A DNA stretch of 53,067 nt from Carboxydocella thermautotrophica (GTDB lineage Bacteria; Bacillota; GCA-003054495; Carboxydocellales; Carboxydocellaceae), in contig CP028515.1 of the NCBI GenBank assembly GCA_003054495.1, forward strand, positions 1-53,067, read 5' to 3'. Shown here piece by piece: positions 23,715-33,125 of this stretch. Made by a program: the position numbers and the translations under genes. Numbering within the stretch: the stretch's first letter is position 1; each line of letters opens with the position of its first letter. The notes beneath the pieces are model-generated. The model saw only the letters and a list, made by a program, of their open reading frames with translations. It was not told the origin of the DNA and ran no database searches.

Positions 23715-25250
23715 TTAATTTATTCTTCTTAAAACCGATAATGCTTCTACTATCTCACGGCCCTTAGCTTCAATAATATCTAGCAGTTCCTCAGGTGTAC
23801 GTGTGTCCTCTTCAGTTTTAGCATGTGGATTCACGGCTTTTAAGTCATAGTTTTTTTCCTCAATTGCTTTCCTTGTCACTGTCCAGCTGCGTTCACTGTC
23901 GGCACGTTCAGGCAGCAATCGGAAAAACTCTTCAAAGTGTTCTTCTGTTAATGGATTCTTTTTGGTTACTTTAATATCAGATAAGTCATAGTACCAGATT
24001 TTTTCTGTTGGTTTTCCTTTAGTAAAGAAAAGCAGGTTAGTTTTTACACCAGCTCCTGCTGTAACAAATACTCCAGGCGGAAGACTAACAATACACCAAA
24101 CATCACAGTCATCCAACAATTTTTGTTTAGTCTGAACAAAAGCGTTCTCATTGGTGCGGAAAAGAACCCCTTCGTCAAGTACTATTCCACATTTGCCACC
24201 AGGCTTCAAGCTTTTTATAACATGTTGCAGGAAAAGTACCTGCGTTGAACTGGTCTTGAAATCAAACTGGGTTTGAGCATCTTTCCCTTCTTTGCCACCA
24301 AAAGGCGGGTTGGTTAAGATTATGTCGTAAAGGCCTGGAGCATCCTGAAAAAGACCGCCGTAAATTTCACCGCCTGTTAGCGTATTGCCATGCCATAAGT
24401 TAGGCTGGTCAATGCCGTGAAGTACCAAATTTGCTAAAGCAATAGGGTATATCAGATTTTCTTTTTCCCGACCATAAAAGGTCTTTGTTTTAAGGGTTTC
24501 TATCTGTTCAGGAGTTATATCTTCTCCTAATTTTCCCATTATATATTCATATGCTTGAGCTAAAAAACCTCCAGTACCACAACAGGGATCATACACCGTC
24601 TGGCCAGGTTGTGGATCTATTATCTTAACCATTGTTTTGATGACCTGACGCGGTGTAAAGAACTGCCCTCCGTCATTTCCCTTTTCTCCCATCTTCAAAA
24701 GTAAACCTTCATATACCTGGGATAAGGTAAACATATGAGTAGTATCAACATTATCTAATCTAATTTCATGTACTTTATCCAGGACATCGAGCATATTTCG
24801 TTCAGTATCAATACGCACTCGCTCTACACCAGACATTATCTCACTTATTACTTTTTGCCTTGGAGTAGCATTTGGTTGTTCCTTAAGGCTTTTAAGGTAA
24901 GGCAACAGCTCCCCGTTAACAAAGTTGAAGAATGCCCCTAATGCTCCCTCCTGCAGTTCCTTGCGCTTGGCACCATTCGGAGCTGCCCAGTCCTGCCACC
25001 TATATGGTGGCTTTAAGGAAGGGGTAAACTCCAGGCCCACTGCTTCAGCTTCTTCTGCCTCAATCATTTCCCGTTGGTCAAGGATGCGTAAAAATAAAAT
25101 CCAGGTTAGTTCCGGAACGTACTGCAACGCACCTGCACAATTGGACCGGCGCATAATATCGCATATGTTTTTAATGGCTGTGTTTAAAGCCTGTTGAGAA
25201 TTGAAGTTTTTGCCGTTACCATTGCCGTTTCCGTTTTTCTTTCTAGCCAT
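23715..25250 (-). CDS. hsdM: Type I restriction-modification methyltransferase subunit HsdM
   Basis: A 511-residue protein. The N-terminal HsdM helical domain (about 15-170) precedes the N6-adenine methylase core, with motif I TVYDPCCGTGGFL (221-228 core) and catalytic motif IV NPPFGG (314-319). It uses SAM to methylate adenine in the target set by HsdS, protecting self DNA. It is the last gene of the operon, 29 bp after hsdS. A run of Asn/Gly/Lys (residues 5-15) lies at the very N-terminus. All key residues are present, so it is probably active. Confidence 0.95.
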   Translation of the reverse strand: MARKKNGNGNGNGKNFNSQQALNTAIKNICDIMRRSNCAGALQYVPELTWILFLRILDQREMIEAEEAEAVGLEFTPSLKPPYRWQDWAAPNGAKRKELQEGALGAFFNFVNGELLPYLKSLKEQPNATPRQKVISEIMSGVERVRIDTERNMLDVLDKVHEIRLDNVDTTHMFTLSQVYEGLLLKMGEKGNDGGQFFTPRQVIKTMVKIIDPQPGQTVYDPCCGTGGFLAQAYEYIMGKLGEDITPEQIETLKTKTFYGREKENLIYPIALANLVLHGIDQPNLWHGNTLTGGEIYGGLFQDAPGLYDIILTNPPFGGKEGKDAQTQFDFKTSSTQVLFLQHVIKSLKPGGKCGIVLDEGVLFRTNENAFVQTKQKLLDDCDVWCIVSLPPGVFVTAGAGVKTNLLFFTKGKPTEKIWYYDLSDIKVTKKNPLTEEHFEEFFRLLPERADSERSWTVTRKAIEEKNYDLKAVNPHAKTEEDTRTPEELLDIIEAKGREIVEALSVLRRIN

Positions 25251-25279
25251 TTTTATCCTCCGTTTATGTTATTTGTTTA

Positions 25280-26536
25280 TTATAACTCTCCACTAAAAGC
25301 TTTCTGCAGCAATGCCGCCGGGAGTTTATTGATTGTTTCAAGTTGCTCTTCCAAGGATTTACGCAGCTTTTCTGCTTCTGCCATTTGTTCTTTGAGAATA
25401 GCTGTAATGCGTTTTTGTTCAGGGAGTGGAGGGAGAGGGATTTGTAAGTTTTCAAATTGCGATAACCGTAGGTTTTGTATGTTGGCTCCTCGCGCTTGAT
25501 TATCCCTCCATTGAATAAAAAAAGGTGAACGCAACCATAAAGCAATATAATTTGCCTGTTCTTTAATCTTTGGCCGAATTATACCACAAAAAGCACCAAC
25601 AGAAGCATTAACCGTTTTCATTACCTGAGCAGACTTACCTACAACGTTTGCACTCCCTGAAGACATACTAATAACAATATCGCCCAATCTTAAAAACTGT
25701 TCTGGCCTAATTTTTTCCCTAGAAACCCATATTAAGTCATCTTCAAAATCAAGCTCATATTTTATATTTCCTGCTCTAAGTATGCAAACGAGTTCGTCCC
25801 CAGGGACAGTACTAACTTCTGAAGCGCTGAAACTTACGCCTCTAATAAATTCACATATTTCCCCCAGCCTCACCCATTTCCAACCTTCAGGCAGTTTTTT
25901 TCCTTTATCTTGTGGAAATACTTCCCGCAAATAAGCTGCCGGTAAAGCCTTAGCAGCCTCTAACTGTGCTTCCGCTGCAGCCTTTGCTTTTTCTACTGTT
26001 GCCATTTGTTCTTTGAGAATAGCTGTAATGCGTTTTTGTTCAGGGAGTGGAGGGAGAGGGATTTGTAAGTTTTCTAAAAAACTTGCGGGAACTCTTTGCT
26101 GGCCAACAGCACCCGTGAAATAGGCCATAGCTTCTTTTAAAACAGAAGGTTGTCTTATAAATGCATGTATCCAATCAGAAATAACTTTATTTGTAGGCCG
26201 AATAACATGAAACTCTGTAGAACCAAATCCTATTTTATCAATAAGATTTCGTGCTACAGCATGTTTTCCATTTTGCATACAAGGCGTAATCTTAGCAAAC
26301 AAAACATCATTTTCTCTAAAAAAGGTATACCCCTTTTTGACTTCGGAATAAGGTTTTATCTCCGATCTACTAATAACTCCTTTTTGCTCGTCAATAGCTT
26401 GCATTGGAATAAATGTCGTTGGAGTATTTTCGTTTCTTGTATTAAAATCCCGCTTTGGATTTATTTCACAAACTTCCCCTAACCTCACCCATTTCCAACC
26501 TTCAGGTAGTTTTCTTTCCTCTTTTGCTATCATCAT
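25280..26536 (-). CDS. hsdS: Type I specificity subunit HsdS
   Basis: A 418-residue protein with two target-recognition domains, each introduced by KLPEGWKWVRLGE (residues about 8 and 215) and each followed by NLQIPLPPLPEQKRITAILK and a coiled-coil spacer. The DNA for this spacer is identical over 73 bp in the two halves (25380-25452 and 26001-26073). HsdS sets the bipartite recognition sequence of the complex. The ATG directly follows the hsdR stop. The long internal repeats would allow the halves to recombine. Confidence 0.95.
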   Translation of the reverse strand: MMIAKEERKLPEGWKWVRLGEVCEINPKRDFNTRNENTPTTFIPMQAIDEQKGVISRSEIKPYSEVKKGYTFFRENDVLFAKITPCMQNGKHAVARNLIDKIGFGSTEFHVIRPTNKVISDWIHAFIRQPSVLKEAMAYFTGAVGQQRVPASFLENLQIPLPPLPEQKRITAILKEQMATVEKAKAAAEAQLEAAKALPAAYLREVFPQDKGKKLPEGWKWVRLGEICEFIRGVSFSASEVSTVPGDELVCILRAGNIKYELDFEDDLIWVSREKIRPEQFLRLGDIVISMSSGSANVVGKSAQVMKTVNASVGAFCGIIRPKIKEQANYIALWLRSPFFIQWRDNQARGANIQNLRLSQFENLQIPLPPLPEQKRITAILKEQMAEAEKLRKSLEEQLETINKLPAALLQKAFSGEL

Positions 26537-28897
26537 TTATGCTACAAACATCCTTTCCTTAGTTTCACGTAATATATCTGCTGGTTTACCTAATGCCTTA
26601 AGAGCGTCTAAACCGCCAGCTTTTTTAACCTCAGGAGTCCTAAATATATGAGGATTCTCCAAAGCTTCTGTACCCGCTTTGGCAAACTGAGCCGCCAAAG
26701 CCTTTACTGTTTCAGCAGCAGCTTCTGGCATACTTGATAGCCAGCTGCGATTCTTATATGTAAAGGCCCCGGCACGCTCCATCCTTGTTTTTGGCGCCAG
26801 ACCGTAACCTAATTCAGCTAATACATCATATAAGTCGTATTCGTTCATATCTTCCAGGGAGCGTATCAATATTGCAGATTTTCCTGCTTCAGGTAAGCTA
26901 AGTAACAATTGTTGCCGCTGAACTGGATCAACCCAGCGAATGCGAAATTCTTCTAAAGTCGGCGCTTCTTCTACTAACTTGGCTGCCAATATTTGTTTGT
27001 ATTCTTCCACAGTGACAGGCATTGCTTTACCATCTACCATAGTTAAAATATACCGTCCTGCATCGGTAACCCGCACATCAAAACCTTCAACCTGAATTAT
27101 TGGTTCTTGCGGCCTTGGCCCTTTATCTCCTTCTTCGCCTGTCTCTTTTTTCGGAGTAAACTTGGTTATAAATTCTTTTCCAAAAAGTCTGGTAGCATCA
27201 GTGTAATCATAAATCCTAAACATTAACTTCCCTGTTGCAGGGTCCAGCCTGGTTCCCCGGCCAACCATCTGATAGAAGGAAATTGGTGAACGAACATACT
27301 TAAAGAATACCACATTTCGCAAAACTGGTACATCTACTCCAGTAGTAAGCAGGTCTACAGTCGTTGCAATAAAATAGTTCCGGTTGTTTCCTTTGAAGTT
27401 TGAAAGATAATTAGAACCTCCACTAGCAGCAGTACACTTAAAGGCATAGTTTTGTACCGGTTGTTTACCGTTTTCCCGGCACCAATTGGCATACAGGTTG
27501 TTCATTGCTGCTGCGACATCATCAGCATGACGGTCACGAACACAGAAGATGATAGTCTTTTGTTCCGGCCCGCCTGTTTCCAAAAGGTAATTAAACAGGT
27601 CCTGCGTCATAGCCATGACCCGGTCAGGTAGCAGTATTCTGCTTTCATAATCAGTTTTCTCATACAGTTCCTTAAGTTGTTCTTCCGTAATCGGTTCACC
27701 GGTATTAGCGTCTATTGGGTTTCTGGCCAGGATATCATCGATTGTTATACCGGTATCATCAATATTAACACGGCCTTTTTGAATTTCACAAGCGGCCAGA
27801 TACCCGTCTTCAATTCCCTGGCCCATGTCATATTCGTATACCGGTTCGCCAAAATATTTAATGTTATCGGCACTTATCTTTTGGTCTAACTCCGCCTCTT
27901 TGCTATCCTCAGGGAATTCAAGCTGTCTAGGTGTTGCTGTAAGTCCAATCTGTACGGCTTCGTAGTTTCTTGTCAGTACTATTGACCATTTGCCCCAGGC
28001 AGATCTGTGGCATTCATCTATAATAATGTGGCTGAAATAGTTTTCCGGGTAATTTTTTATTAGGAAGTTAGCATCATCGTCGTCTTTATCTACATTAAGG
28101 GTTTGGTATGTAGCAACAAGGACCCTAGCATTCTTCTGAGGATTATTCCCTGTAACTTCTGCAGCATCAGCTCCAAAGACATTTTGGAAAGCGGCTATAC
28201 CCTGGTTCCTTAGTTCATCACGGTCACAGATAAACAGCGCCCTGCGTAACTGTCCAGCATCAGCAATACGCTTCAAGAGGTTAACGGCAATAAAGGTTTT
28301 TCCAGCCCCTGTTGCCAAAGATAATAAAGCGCGCTTTTCTCCCCTGGCAAGTTTTTCGAGAACAGCACGAATCGCCGCATCCTGGTAGTAACGTCGGGTA
28401 GCTTCACCACCTGCATATCGCGTAAGTAACGGTTTTGCCTTCTCGTCTTCCAAACTGAATCCCAGGCCTTGTTCGTAACGTTTTTTTAACTCCTGGGGTG
28501 TCGGAAACTGAGATAAGGGCTTTGGTTCTGAAGTGATACCAGTGAAACGATCAAATTCTACGTAAAGATGGCCGTTGGTAGAAAATACAAAGGGTACATT
28601 CAGCCTTCTACAGTCGGCATAAAGTTTAGCTTGTTCCAGACCATGATTTGGAGGCAAGTGCTCTGCCTTTGCCTCTATTAATGCGACCGCTACTGGCTGG
28701 GTATCTTTATTTACTTTTATTCGCAAAGTATAATCTGTACGGCCTTTTGAACGTCTACGGGCTTTACCTGCTATAATTTCTATTGCTCCTGCAGTTTCCT
28801 CACGTTTAATCATGTCTTCTGTCCAGCCCCGGGCATAAAGAGCTGGATCTATTAATTTTGCACGGGTATCAGCTTCAGAGAGAGACATTTTTCCCAT
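26537..28897 (-). CDS. hsdR: Type I restriction endonuclease subunit HsdR
   Basis: A 786-residue protein. The N-terminal PD-(D/E)xK nuclease has TDYTLRI and ALIEAKAEH (Glu-x-Lys near 76). The SF2 helicase motor has Walker A LATGAGKTF (about 196-204), IIDECHRSAWG for motif II, TATPRQL for motif III and MVGRGTRLDP for motif VI. It translocates and cuts unmodified DNA as part of the HsdR-M-S complex. An ATG three codons in, with AAGGGG at better spacing, may be the real start. All catalytic motifs are intact, so the system is predicted functional. Confidence 0.9.
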   Translation of the reverse strand: MGKMSLSEADTRAKLIDPALYARGWTEDMIKREETAGAIEIIAGKARRRSKGRTDYTLRIKVNKDTQPVAVALIEAKAEHLPPNHGLEQAKLYADCRRLNVPFVFSTNGHLYVEFDRFTGITSEPKPLSQFPTPQELKKRYEQGLGFSLEDEKAKPLLTRYAGGEATRRYYQDAAIRAVLEKLARGEKRALLSLATGAGKTFIAVNLLKRIADAGQLRRALFICDRDELRNQGIAAFQNVFGADAAEVTGNNPQKNARVLVATYQTLNVDKDDDDANFLIKNYPENYFSHIIIDECHRSAWGKWSIVLTRNYEAVQIGLTATPRQLEFPEDSKEAELDQKISADNIKYFGEPVYEYDMGQGIEDGYLAACEIQKGRVNIDDTGITIDDILARNPIDANTGEPITEEQLKELYEKTDYESRILLPDRVMAMTQDLFNYLLETGGPEQKTIIFCVRDRHADDVAAAMNNLYANWCRENGKQPVQNYAFKCTAASGGSNYLSNFKGNNRNYFIATTVDLLTTGVDVPVLRNVVFFKYVRSPISFYQMVGRGTRLDPATGKLMFRIYDYTDATRLFGKEFITKFTPKKETGEEGDKGPRPQEPIIQVEGFDVRVTDAGRYILTMVDGKAMPVTVEEYKQILAAKLVEEAPTLEEFRIRWVDPVQRQQLLLSLPEAGKSAILIRSLEDMNEYDLYDVLAELGYGLAPKTRMERAGAFTYKNRSWLSSMPEAAAETVKALAAQFAKAGTEALENPHIFRTPEVKKAGGLDALKALGKPADILRETKERMFVA

Positions 28898-28993
28898 CCC
28901 CTTACCTTACTAAGTAGTTGCTATAAAATGTAATAATTGATATATTTTCTACTTCAACCCGTTTTTATCCTTCAAATTTTTTGTTTTTTATAA

Positions 28994-30406
28994 CTATTTA
29001 TTTAGTTGTTTTAGCAATGCATCTATCTTCGTTGCATATTTATCAGCTACAGTCTGCCACTCAGATAATTTTTCAAACACAGCTCCAAAATCAATTTTTT
29101 CGTCTTTCTCTTCTTTCTCAATATATAAAGATACATTCAGCGGTTTACTGCTTACTACAATATCTCTTACATCAACTACATTGGAAAAACCACTTTCTTT
29201 GCGGAATTCCTTATAAACTTTAACTATCTTGTTTCTTCCTTCCTTTGTTAAGTACATACGGCGCTTGCGTTTCTCAAAACATTCGCTTGCATCAATGAAC
29301 AACGCCTTATAACGCCTATTTTCCGGTTTGTTTTTATTAAACACAACAATTGCTGTCGCCAGACTTATATTATTAAACACGTTATTGGGTAACCCTATTA
29401 CCGCTTCAACCAAATCATCCTGAAGTATTCTATTCCGGATCTTTTCTTCAACACCACCTCGGATTAACGGACCATAAGTTAACACCATCGCCGCTTTTCC
29501 TTCATCATTTAAACTAGCCAATACATGCTGGATTACTAAAAAATCCATGTTATTAAGCGATTTCCCATAAATAAACCGGCCATACTCATCACTTTCTATA
29601 AAACTTGATTTCCACCCCCAGGGCGGAACAGTAGCTATCCTATCAAACCTGGCCAATCGCCCTTCTTCGAGCAAGGGGGTCTTAATTGGATTTGTATTTA
29701 TAATCTCTGCCTCCTTTGTTCCAGTAAGGAGTAAATAAATATGACACAAGCTCCAAAGTAACCGACTCATTTCATTCCCATATAACTTGCAATAACTCCT
29801 CTGGGCAAACTCTCTCAGAATATATCCAATTCTAGCAAACGGTTCATAAACAGACATATTTTCTTCAGGTTCCACTAAGTCAATAATCAGTTTTCTGAGA
29901 TTTAACTCTGTAAATAGATATCCACTTTCATTTCGCAGAGGACCTTCAGACATAATTTCTAATAGTTCCTCCAAAAACGCATTAAACTCTTCTTGTCCCC
30001 CTAATGTCTTATTACTTAAGTCTAATTCACTTATTTGGAAAATTAACCTTCTCAACCGCACATCGCTTTTATCTTCAGCGATTAAGCGATTAAAATCTAT
30101 CTCAGAAAAAATCCCTTCAGGTAAAAAGTCGTTAGCTACCTCCAATTCTTTAAAACAACTATTAAGTTTCTCACCGAGATCTTGGCTTGTTTTTTTTATT
30201 TCAACCCACCTTAAAGACTCCGGTACAACTAGCATTACCTTATGTCCATTTTCTCTAGCCTCATCATATAGGTCAGATATCCTTTTTAAGAAGAGCAACA
30301 TCAATATATACTGGAATTGTTCAGAAGCCGGTAGTACACCTCTAATCTCATCAATACATTGCCAAATTACTTGAATATATTTCTCCTTGAAATCACGTTT
30401 CATCAC
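28994..30406 (-). CDS. HsdM-like protein with degenerate methylase motifs
   Basis: A 470-residue protein with the overall HsdM plan: an N-terminal helical domain (MLLFLKRISDLYDEARENGH) and a methylase fold. However, motif I reads VYEPFARIGY (186-195) rather than DPxxGxGG, and motif IV reads TVPPWGW (259-265) rather than NPP(F/Y). SAM binding and catalysis are therefore doubtful. It is 12 bp from a half-size HsdS-like gene and lies upstream of hsdR. It may be a regulatory or decoy modification subunit, or have altered chemistry. Confidence 0.8.
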   Translation of the reverse strand: MMKRDFKEKYIQVIWQCIDEIRGVLPASEQFQYILMLLFLKRISDLYDEARENGHKVMLVVPESLRWVEIKKTSQDLGEKLNSCFKELEVANDFLPEGIFSEIDFNRLIAEDKSDVRLRRLIFQISELDLSNKTLGGQEEFNAFLEELLEIMSEGPLRNESGYLFTELNLRKLIIDLVEPEENMSVYEPFARIGYILREFAQRSYCKLYGNEMSRLLWSLCHIYLLLTGTKEAEIINTNPIKTPLLEEGRLARFDRIATVPPWGWKSSFIESDEYGRFIYGKSLNNMDFLVIQHVLASLNDEGKAAMVLTYGPLIRGGVEEKIRNRILQDDLVEAVIGLPNNVFNNISLATAIVVFNKNKPENRRYKALFIDASECFEKRKRRMYLTKEGRNKIVKVYKEFRKESGFSNVVDVRDIVVSSKPLNVSLYIEKEEKDEKIDFGAVFEKLSEWQTVADKYATKIDALLKQLNK

Positions 30407-30417
30407 GATTCAACCTC

Positions 30418-31002
30418 CTACACAAACAATTTATTAATTGTTTCTTGAATAAGCATTTGCCTTAAGTTCATTGCTTCTTTCGCAGCCTTGAAATACTCGT
30501 TGCGCAATTTAGTTAGCTTTACCAGATTATCATGGTCATCTTTGTTCGGAATCGGAATTTCTAACTCCATTACCGATGACTTAGTAAGAGATAGCATGAA
30601 CGCAGATGACCTTGAAATACTTTGAATGTTCTTCTGGCCAAGTTTACTTTCAAAGTAAGCTTGGAGGACATGAGGGTGAATTTCTGCACCAGGCCTTAAT
30701 CTTATAGCGATAAGATTGCCGCTAATCAAACACCCCTCGCATTCTTTGGTTGCCACTGCTGATTTGATCACAGTTCCTCTGGCCGTAATAATCACATCTC
30801 CCTCTTTTACCATAAACTGATTAACCTTATCCAAACTTTCAACTACTTCTTCTGCTAAATTGGCGGTATCAACCACTCCGTCTACTAAATCCTTAATATT
30901 GATAACCTTAACCTTATACTCCCCTTTTCCCAGCGGTGTTCTTCCAGCCGATGGTACCCCGGCAAAAACCTTTTCTGCCAATTCAGATATTCTCTTGCGC
31001 AT
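30418..31002 (-). CDS. Half-size HsdS-like specificity protein
   Basis: A 194-residue protein with one target-recognition domain (KVINIKDLVDGVVDTANLAE, then VKEGDVIITARGTVIKSA) ending in a helical spacer (LVKLTKLRNEYFKAAKEAM). Standard HsdS carries two such units; half-length forms act as homodimers reading a symmetric site. It pairs with the adjacent degenerate HsdM-like gene. The ATG has a good AAGGAGC site. It lies first in the operon, so it could exchange with or influence the complete specificity subunit. Confidence 0.75.
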   Translation of the reverse strand: MRKRISELAEKVFAGVPSAGRTPLGKGEYKVKVINIKDLVDGVVDTANLAEEVVESLDKVNQFMVKEGDVIITARGTVIKSAVATKECEGCLISGNLIAIRLRPGAEIHPHVLQAYFESKLGQKNIQSISRSSAFMLSLTKSSVMELEIPIPNKDDHDNLVKLTKLRNEYFKAAKEAMNLRQMLIQETINKLFV

Positions 31003-31178
31003 TCTAACCAGCTCCTTCCTTTGAGTTTTACCATCATTACCATTTCTTTCTTTGATTATTATTCTATACTTAATACGTTACTTTATCAATACTAACATTG
31101 TTATTATTTTGTAATGTTTTTATATGTATCCGTTAATAGCACAAAGAAATACATCCAAGGGCTAAAAGTCTCAAAAGC
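31003..31178. other. Upstream region of the type I-like operon
   Basis: AT-rich; probably contains the operon promoter. No convincing -35/-10 pair was pinned down. Confidence 0.35.
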
Positions 31179-31433
31179 TCATTCCTCTTCACTGACCAGA
31201 ACCCAGATAGGTTTTAGTGGCAATTCTGCCTGAAGTTCCTCTGGTAATTTGTTATAGTTATTAAGTATGGCTTTTACAAGATCACTGGCATCTCAGATAT
31301 CCGCCCCAGGCCACAAGCAGTCCATTTTCAGCCCGGAAGTTTTTATATATTGTGTTATCTCCAAATTTGACCTGAACCACCAGCCGAGGTAGGGAGTATT
31401 TTCATGGGGATGTAGAGAGATATCATATGCTTG
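31179..31433 (-). pseudogene. C-terminal gene remnant with an internal stop
   Basis: A leftward frame reads SLHPHENTPYLGWWFRSNLE, then TQYIKTSGLKMDCLWPGADI, then a stop (31293-31295), then DASDLVKAILNNYNKLPEEL and LKPIWVLVSEEE to a final stop at 31179-31181. The remainder upstream is lost at a stop. The sequence is clearly protein-like, but I do not recognise the family. It is a decayed fragment between the RM locus and the next gene. Confidence 0.55.
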
Positions 31434-31488
31434 ATTTAGGTACTATACATATAATGGTTCGCCGTGGAGACGGGTTCATTTTAGAGGA

Positions 31489-31860
31489 ATGCTAGTTTAT
31501 GCTATAGTTGCTGGGGAGGAGCATAAACGATCGCATATTGAAGGCAGCCCTTTTAATATAGTAAATGCTTGTCGCCATATGGCATTAGTTATTTGTGGCT
31601 ATGAAAAAGAGGTTTTTGTGAATGCTATGATAGAAGAACTCCTAAAAGAAAATGGGGATTATTTTGCACGTTTGTTAGAATCTAACATTGGAAAAATACT
31701 TCCTAAAGTTACAGATGAGCAAAAATCATATATTATTGAGAATGCTCGCAAGATTGATTTTGGCCCTGAACTTGTAATAGGAAATATAATCGAAAACACT
31801 TACGGTCCCGCAGAAGCAGCGCGTTATGTAGTCGCTGTTCTTACTCGTCAAGCGCATTAA
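31489..31860 (+). CDS. Hypothetical protein
   Basis: A 123-residue soluble, mostly helical protein (GEEHKRSHIEGSPFNIVNAC; later KVTDEQKSYIIENARKIDFG) that I do not recognise. The ATG lies just past an AGAGG, too close for a strong ribosome site, and a short frame ends in the same codons (ATGCTAG), so the 5' end may be frameshifted. It lies among gene remnants, so it may be a partial gene. Confidence 0.4.
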   Translation: MLVYAIVAGEEHKRSHIEGSPFNIVNACRHMALVICGYEKEVFVNAMIEELLKENGDYFARLLESNIGKILPKVTDEQKSYIIENARKIDFGPELVIGNIIENTYGPAEAARYVVAVLTRQAH

Positions 31861-32265
31861 AAACTTGACTTGGTAGATGAGCCATAATTTCGGTTCGAAC
31901 ATTAAGTTCCTAAAGGTGTTATTCCGAGGGATTTCTTTAAGTCCAAATGATAGGGGCAGTACGCATAGTGAATGAAAGAAAAGCAAGGGAAATATGATTT
32001 GGATACCTTGAGGTATATGGGAGTATTTAGAGTGATTAGTGATAAAGAAAACCATTGCCAGCACCCCTCAAAAACTGTACCCTTTAGTTGACAAAGTGCA
32101 TACCCAAAAAACAATACCCGGCTATATAAAAACATAGCCGGGTAATCTATGCTATCCAAAGGGAAGTTACCTTAACTAATCTCCTAACCTTTTTATCAAA
32201 AATAATGCTATAATAAAATACTGAAAAAGCTAGCTACTTGCATCTACCTTCAGGAAGGTGATCCA
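31861..32265. other. Intergenic; remnants, a terminator and a promoter
   Basis: No intact gene. A hairpin at 32115-32144 (TACCCGGCTAT with ATAGCCGGGTA) is a near copy of the RM operon terminator, facing left with no gene in front of it. A TATAAT at 32209-32214 is a candidate -10 for the DUF3800 gene. Confidence 0.45.
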
Positions 32266-32847
32266 ATGTATTTTTTTATTGACGAATCCGGATATAATGG
32301 AGACTATATCTTTACGGCAGTATGTGTTAAAGACCCTGCCATAGCCAAAAGTATTATTAAAAAATGGCGGGACTGGATGAAAAAACGTAAAAAAGGATTC
32401 TGCCAAAATGAATATCATGATACAAAAGCCAATGATGATGAAAGAAGAAAAATCTTAAATACCATTGCTGAATACACACCGGAAGAGCTAAGGTATTGGG
32501 CTGTGCTAAGGGTTGGCTATAATGGCAAGCACAAAGAACTATATGTGCCTACTATTATCGAGCTGCTACAACATTGCGGAATCACTGAGAATGATGTAGT
32601 TATAGCTGTAGATAACGTGGAAAAAAATCAAAAACATATGGACAAGCATATAAGGAATATCAAAAAAGGTCTTGGAATGCCCAGATTAAATATTTGCGGT
32701 TCTAATTCGGAAAAAGAAAAAGGGCTTCAGGTGGCAGATGCTATCGCAGGTTCCCTTTGCAGAGAATATGTCCCGCGTCCGAGTACACCCTCCTACCTGG
32801 AGAAAATAATTCACCTGATGGCCGATGATATCAAAATAATCCGCTGA
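32266..32847 (+). CDS. DUF3800-family protein
   Basis: A 193-residue protein. It opens with MYFFIDESGYNGDYIFTAVC and has LQVADAIAGSLCREY near 155-170. The FIDESG and LQVADAIAG motifs, with several acidic residues, define DUF3800, an RNase H-like fold often found near mobile elements and defence genes, of unknown function. ATG with an AGGAAGGTGAT site. It stands alone, rightward, beside RM remnants. A nuclease role is plausible but unproven. Confidence 0.8.
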   Translation: MYFFIDESGYNGDYIFTAVCVKDPAIAKSIIKKWRDWMKKRKKGFCQNEYHDTKANDDERRKILNTIAEYTPEELRYWAVLRVGYNGKHKELYVPTIIELLQHCGITENDVVIAVDNVEKNQKHMDKHIRNIKKGLGMPRLNICGSNSEKEKGLQVADAIAGSLCREYVPRPSTPSYLEKIIHLMADDIKIIR

Positions 32848-32902
32848 TTTTTTGTGACCAAAAAATATAAAATAACTATGAAAAACGGTTAAAAAAATCA
32901 AA

Positions 32903-32989
32903 ACAGCATGGCCGTTGTGTCACAGGCGCCAAATCGTGTTTGGACTTACCCTGCACCTCTGCCCGGTTCCACCAGGCTGGCCATGCTGT
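32903..32989 (-). terminator. Large hairpin at the end of the transfer operon, possibly a structured RNA
   Basis: ACAGCATGGCC (32903-32913) pairs perfectly with GGCCATGCTGT (32979-32989) around a 65-base loop that can form more pairs. Leftward it is followed by TTTTGATTTTTTT, fitting termination of the 15 kb transfer operon. The loop is longer and more complex than a simple terminator needs. Confidence 0.6.
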
Positions 32990-33125
32990 CTACTTTAGTT
33001 TATTTCATTATAACCGTATCTATACCATGTTTGCAAACTCTATATTAGAGTTATATATAAAGAAAATCCTTCTCTACAAAGGAATTTTTGTGCTTTTTAT
33101 TCATCTAATAATTATTTTCTCCTTA

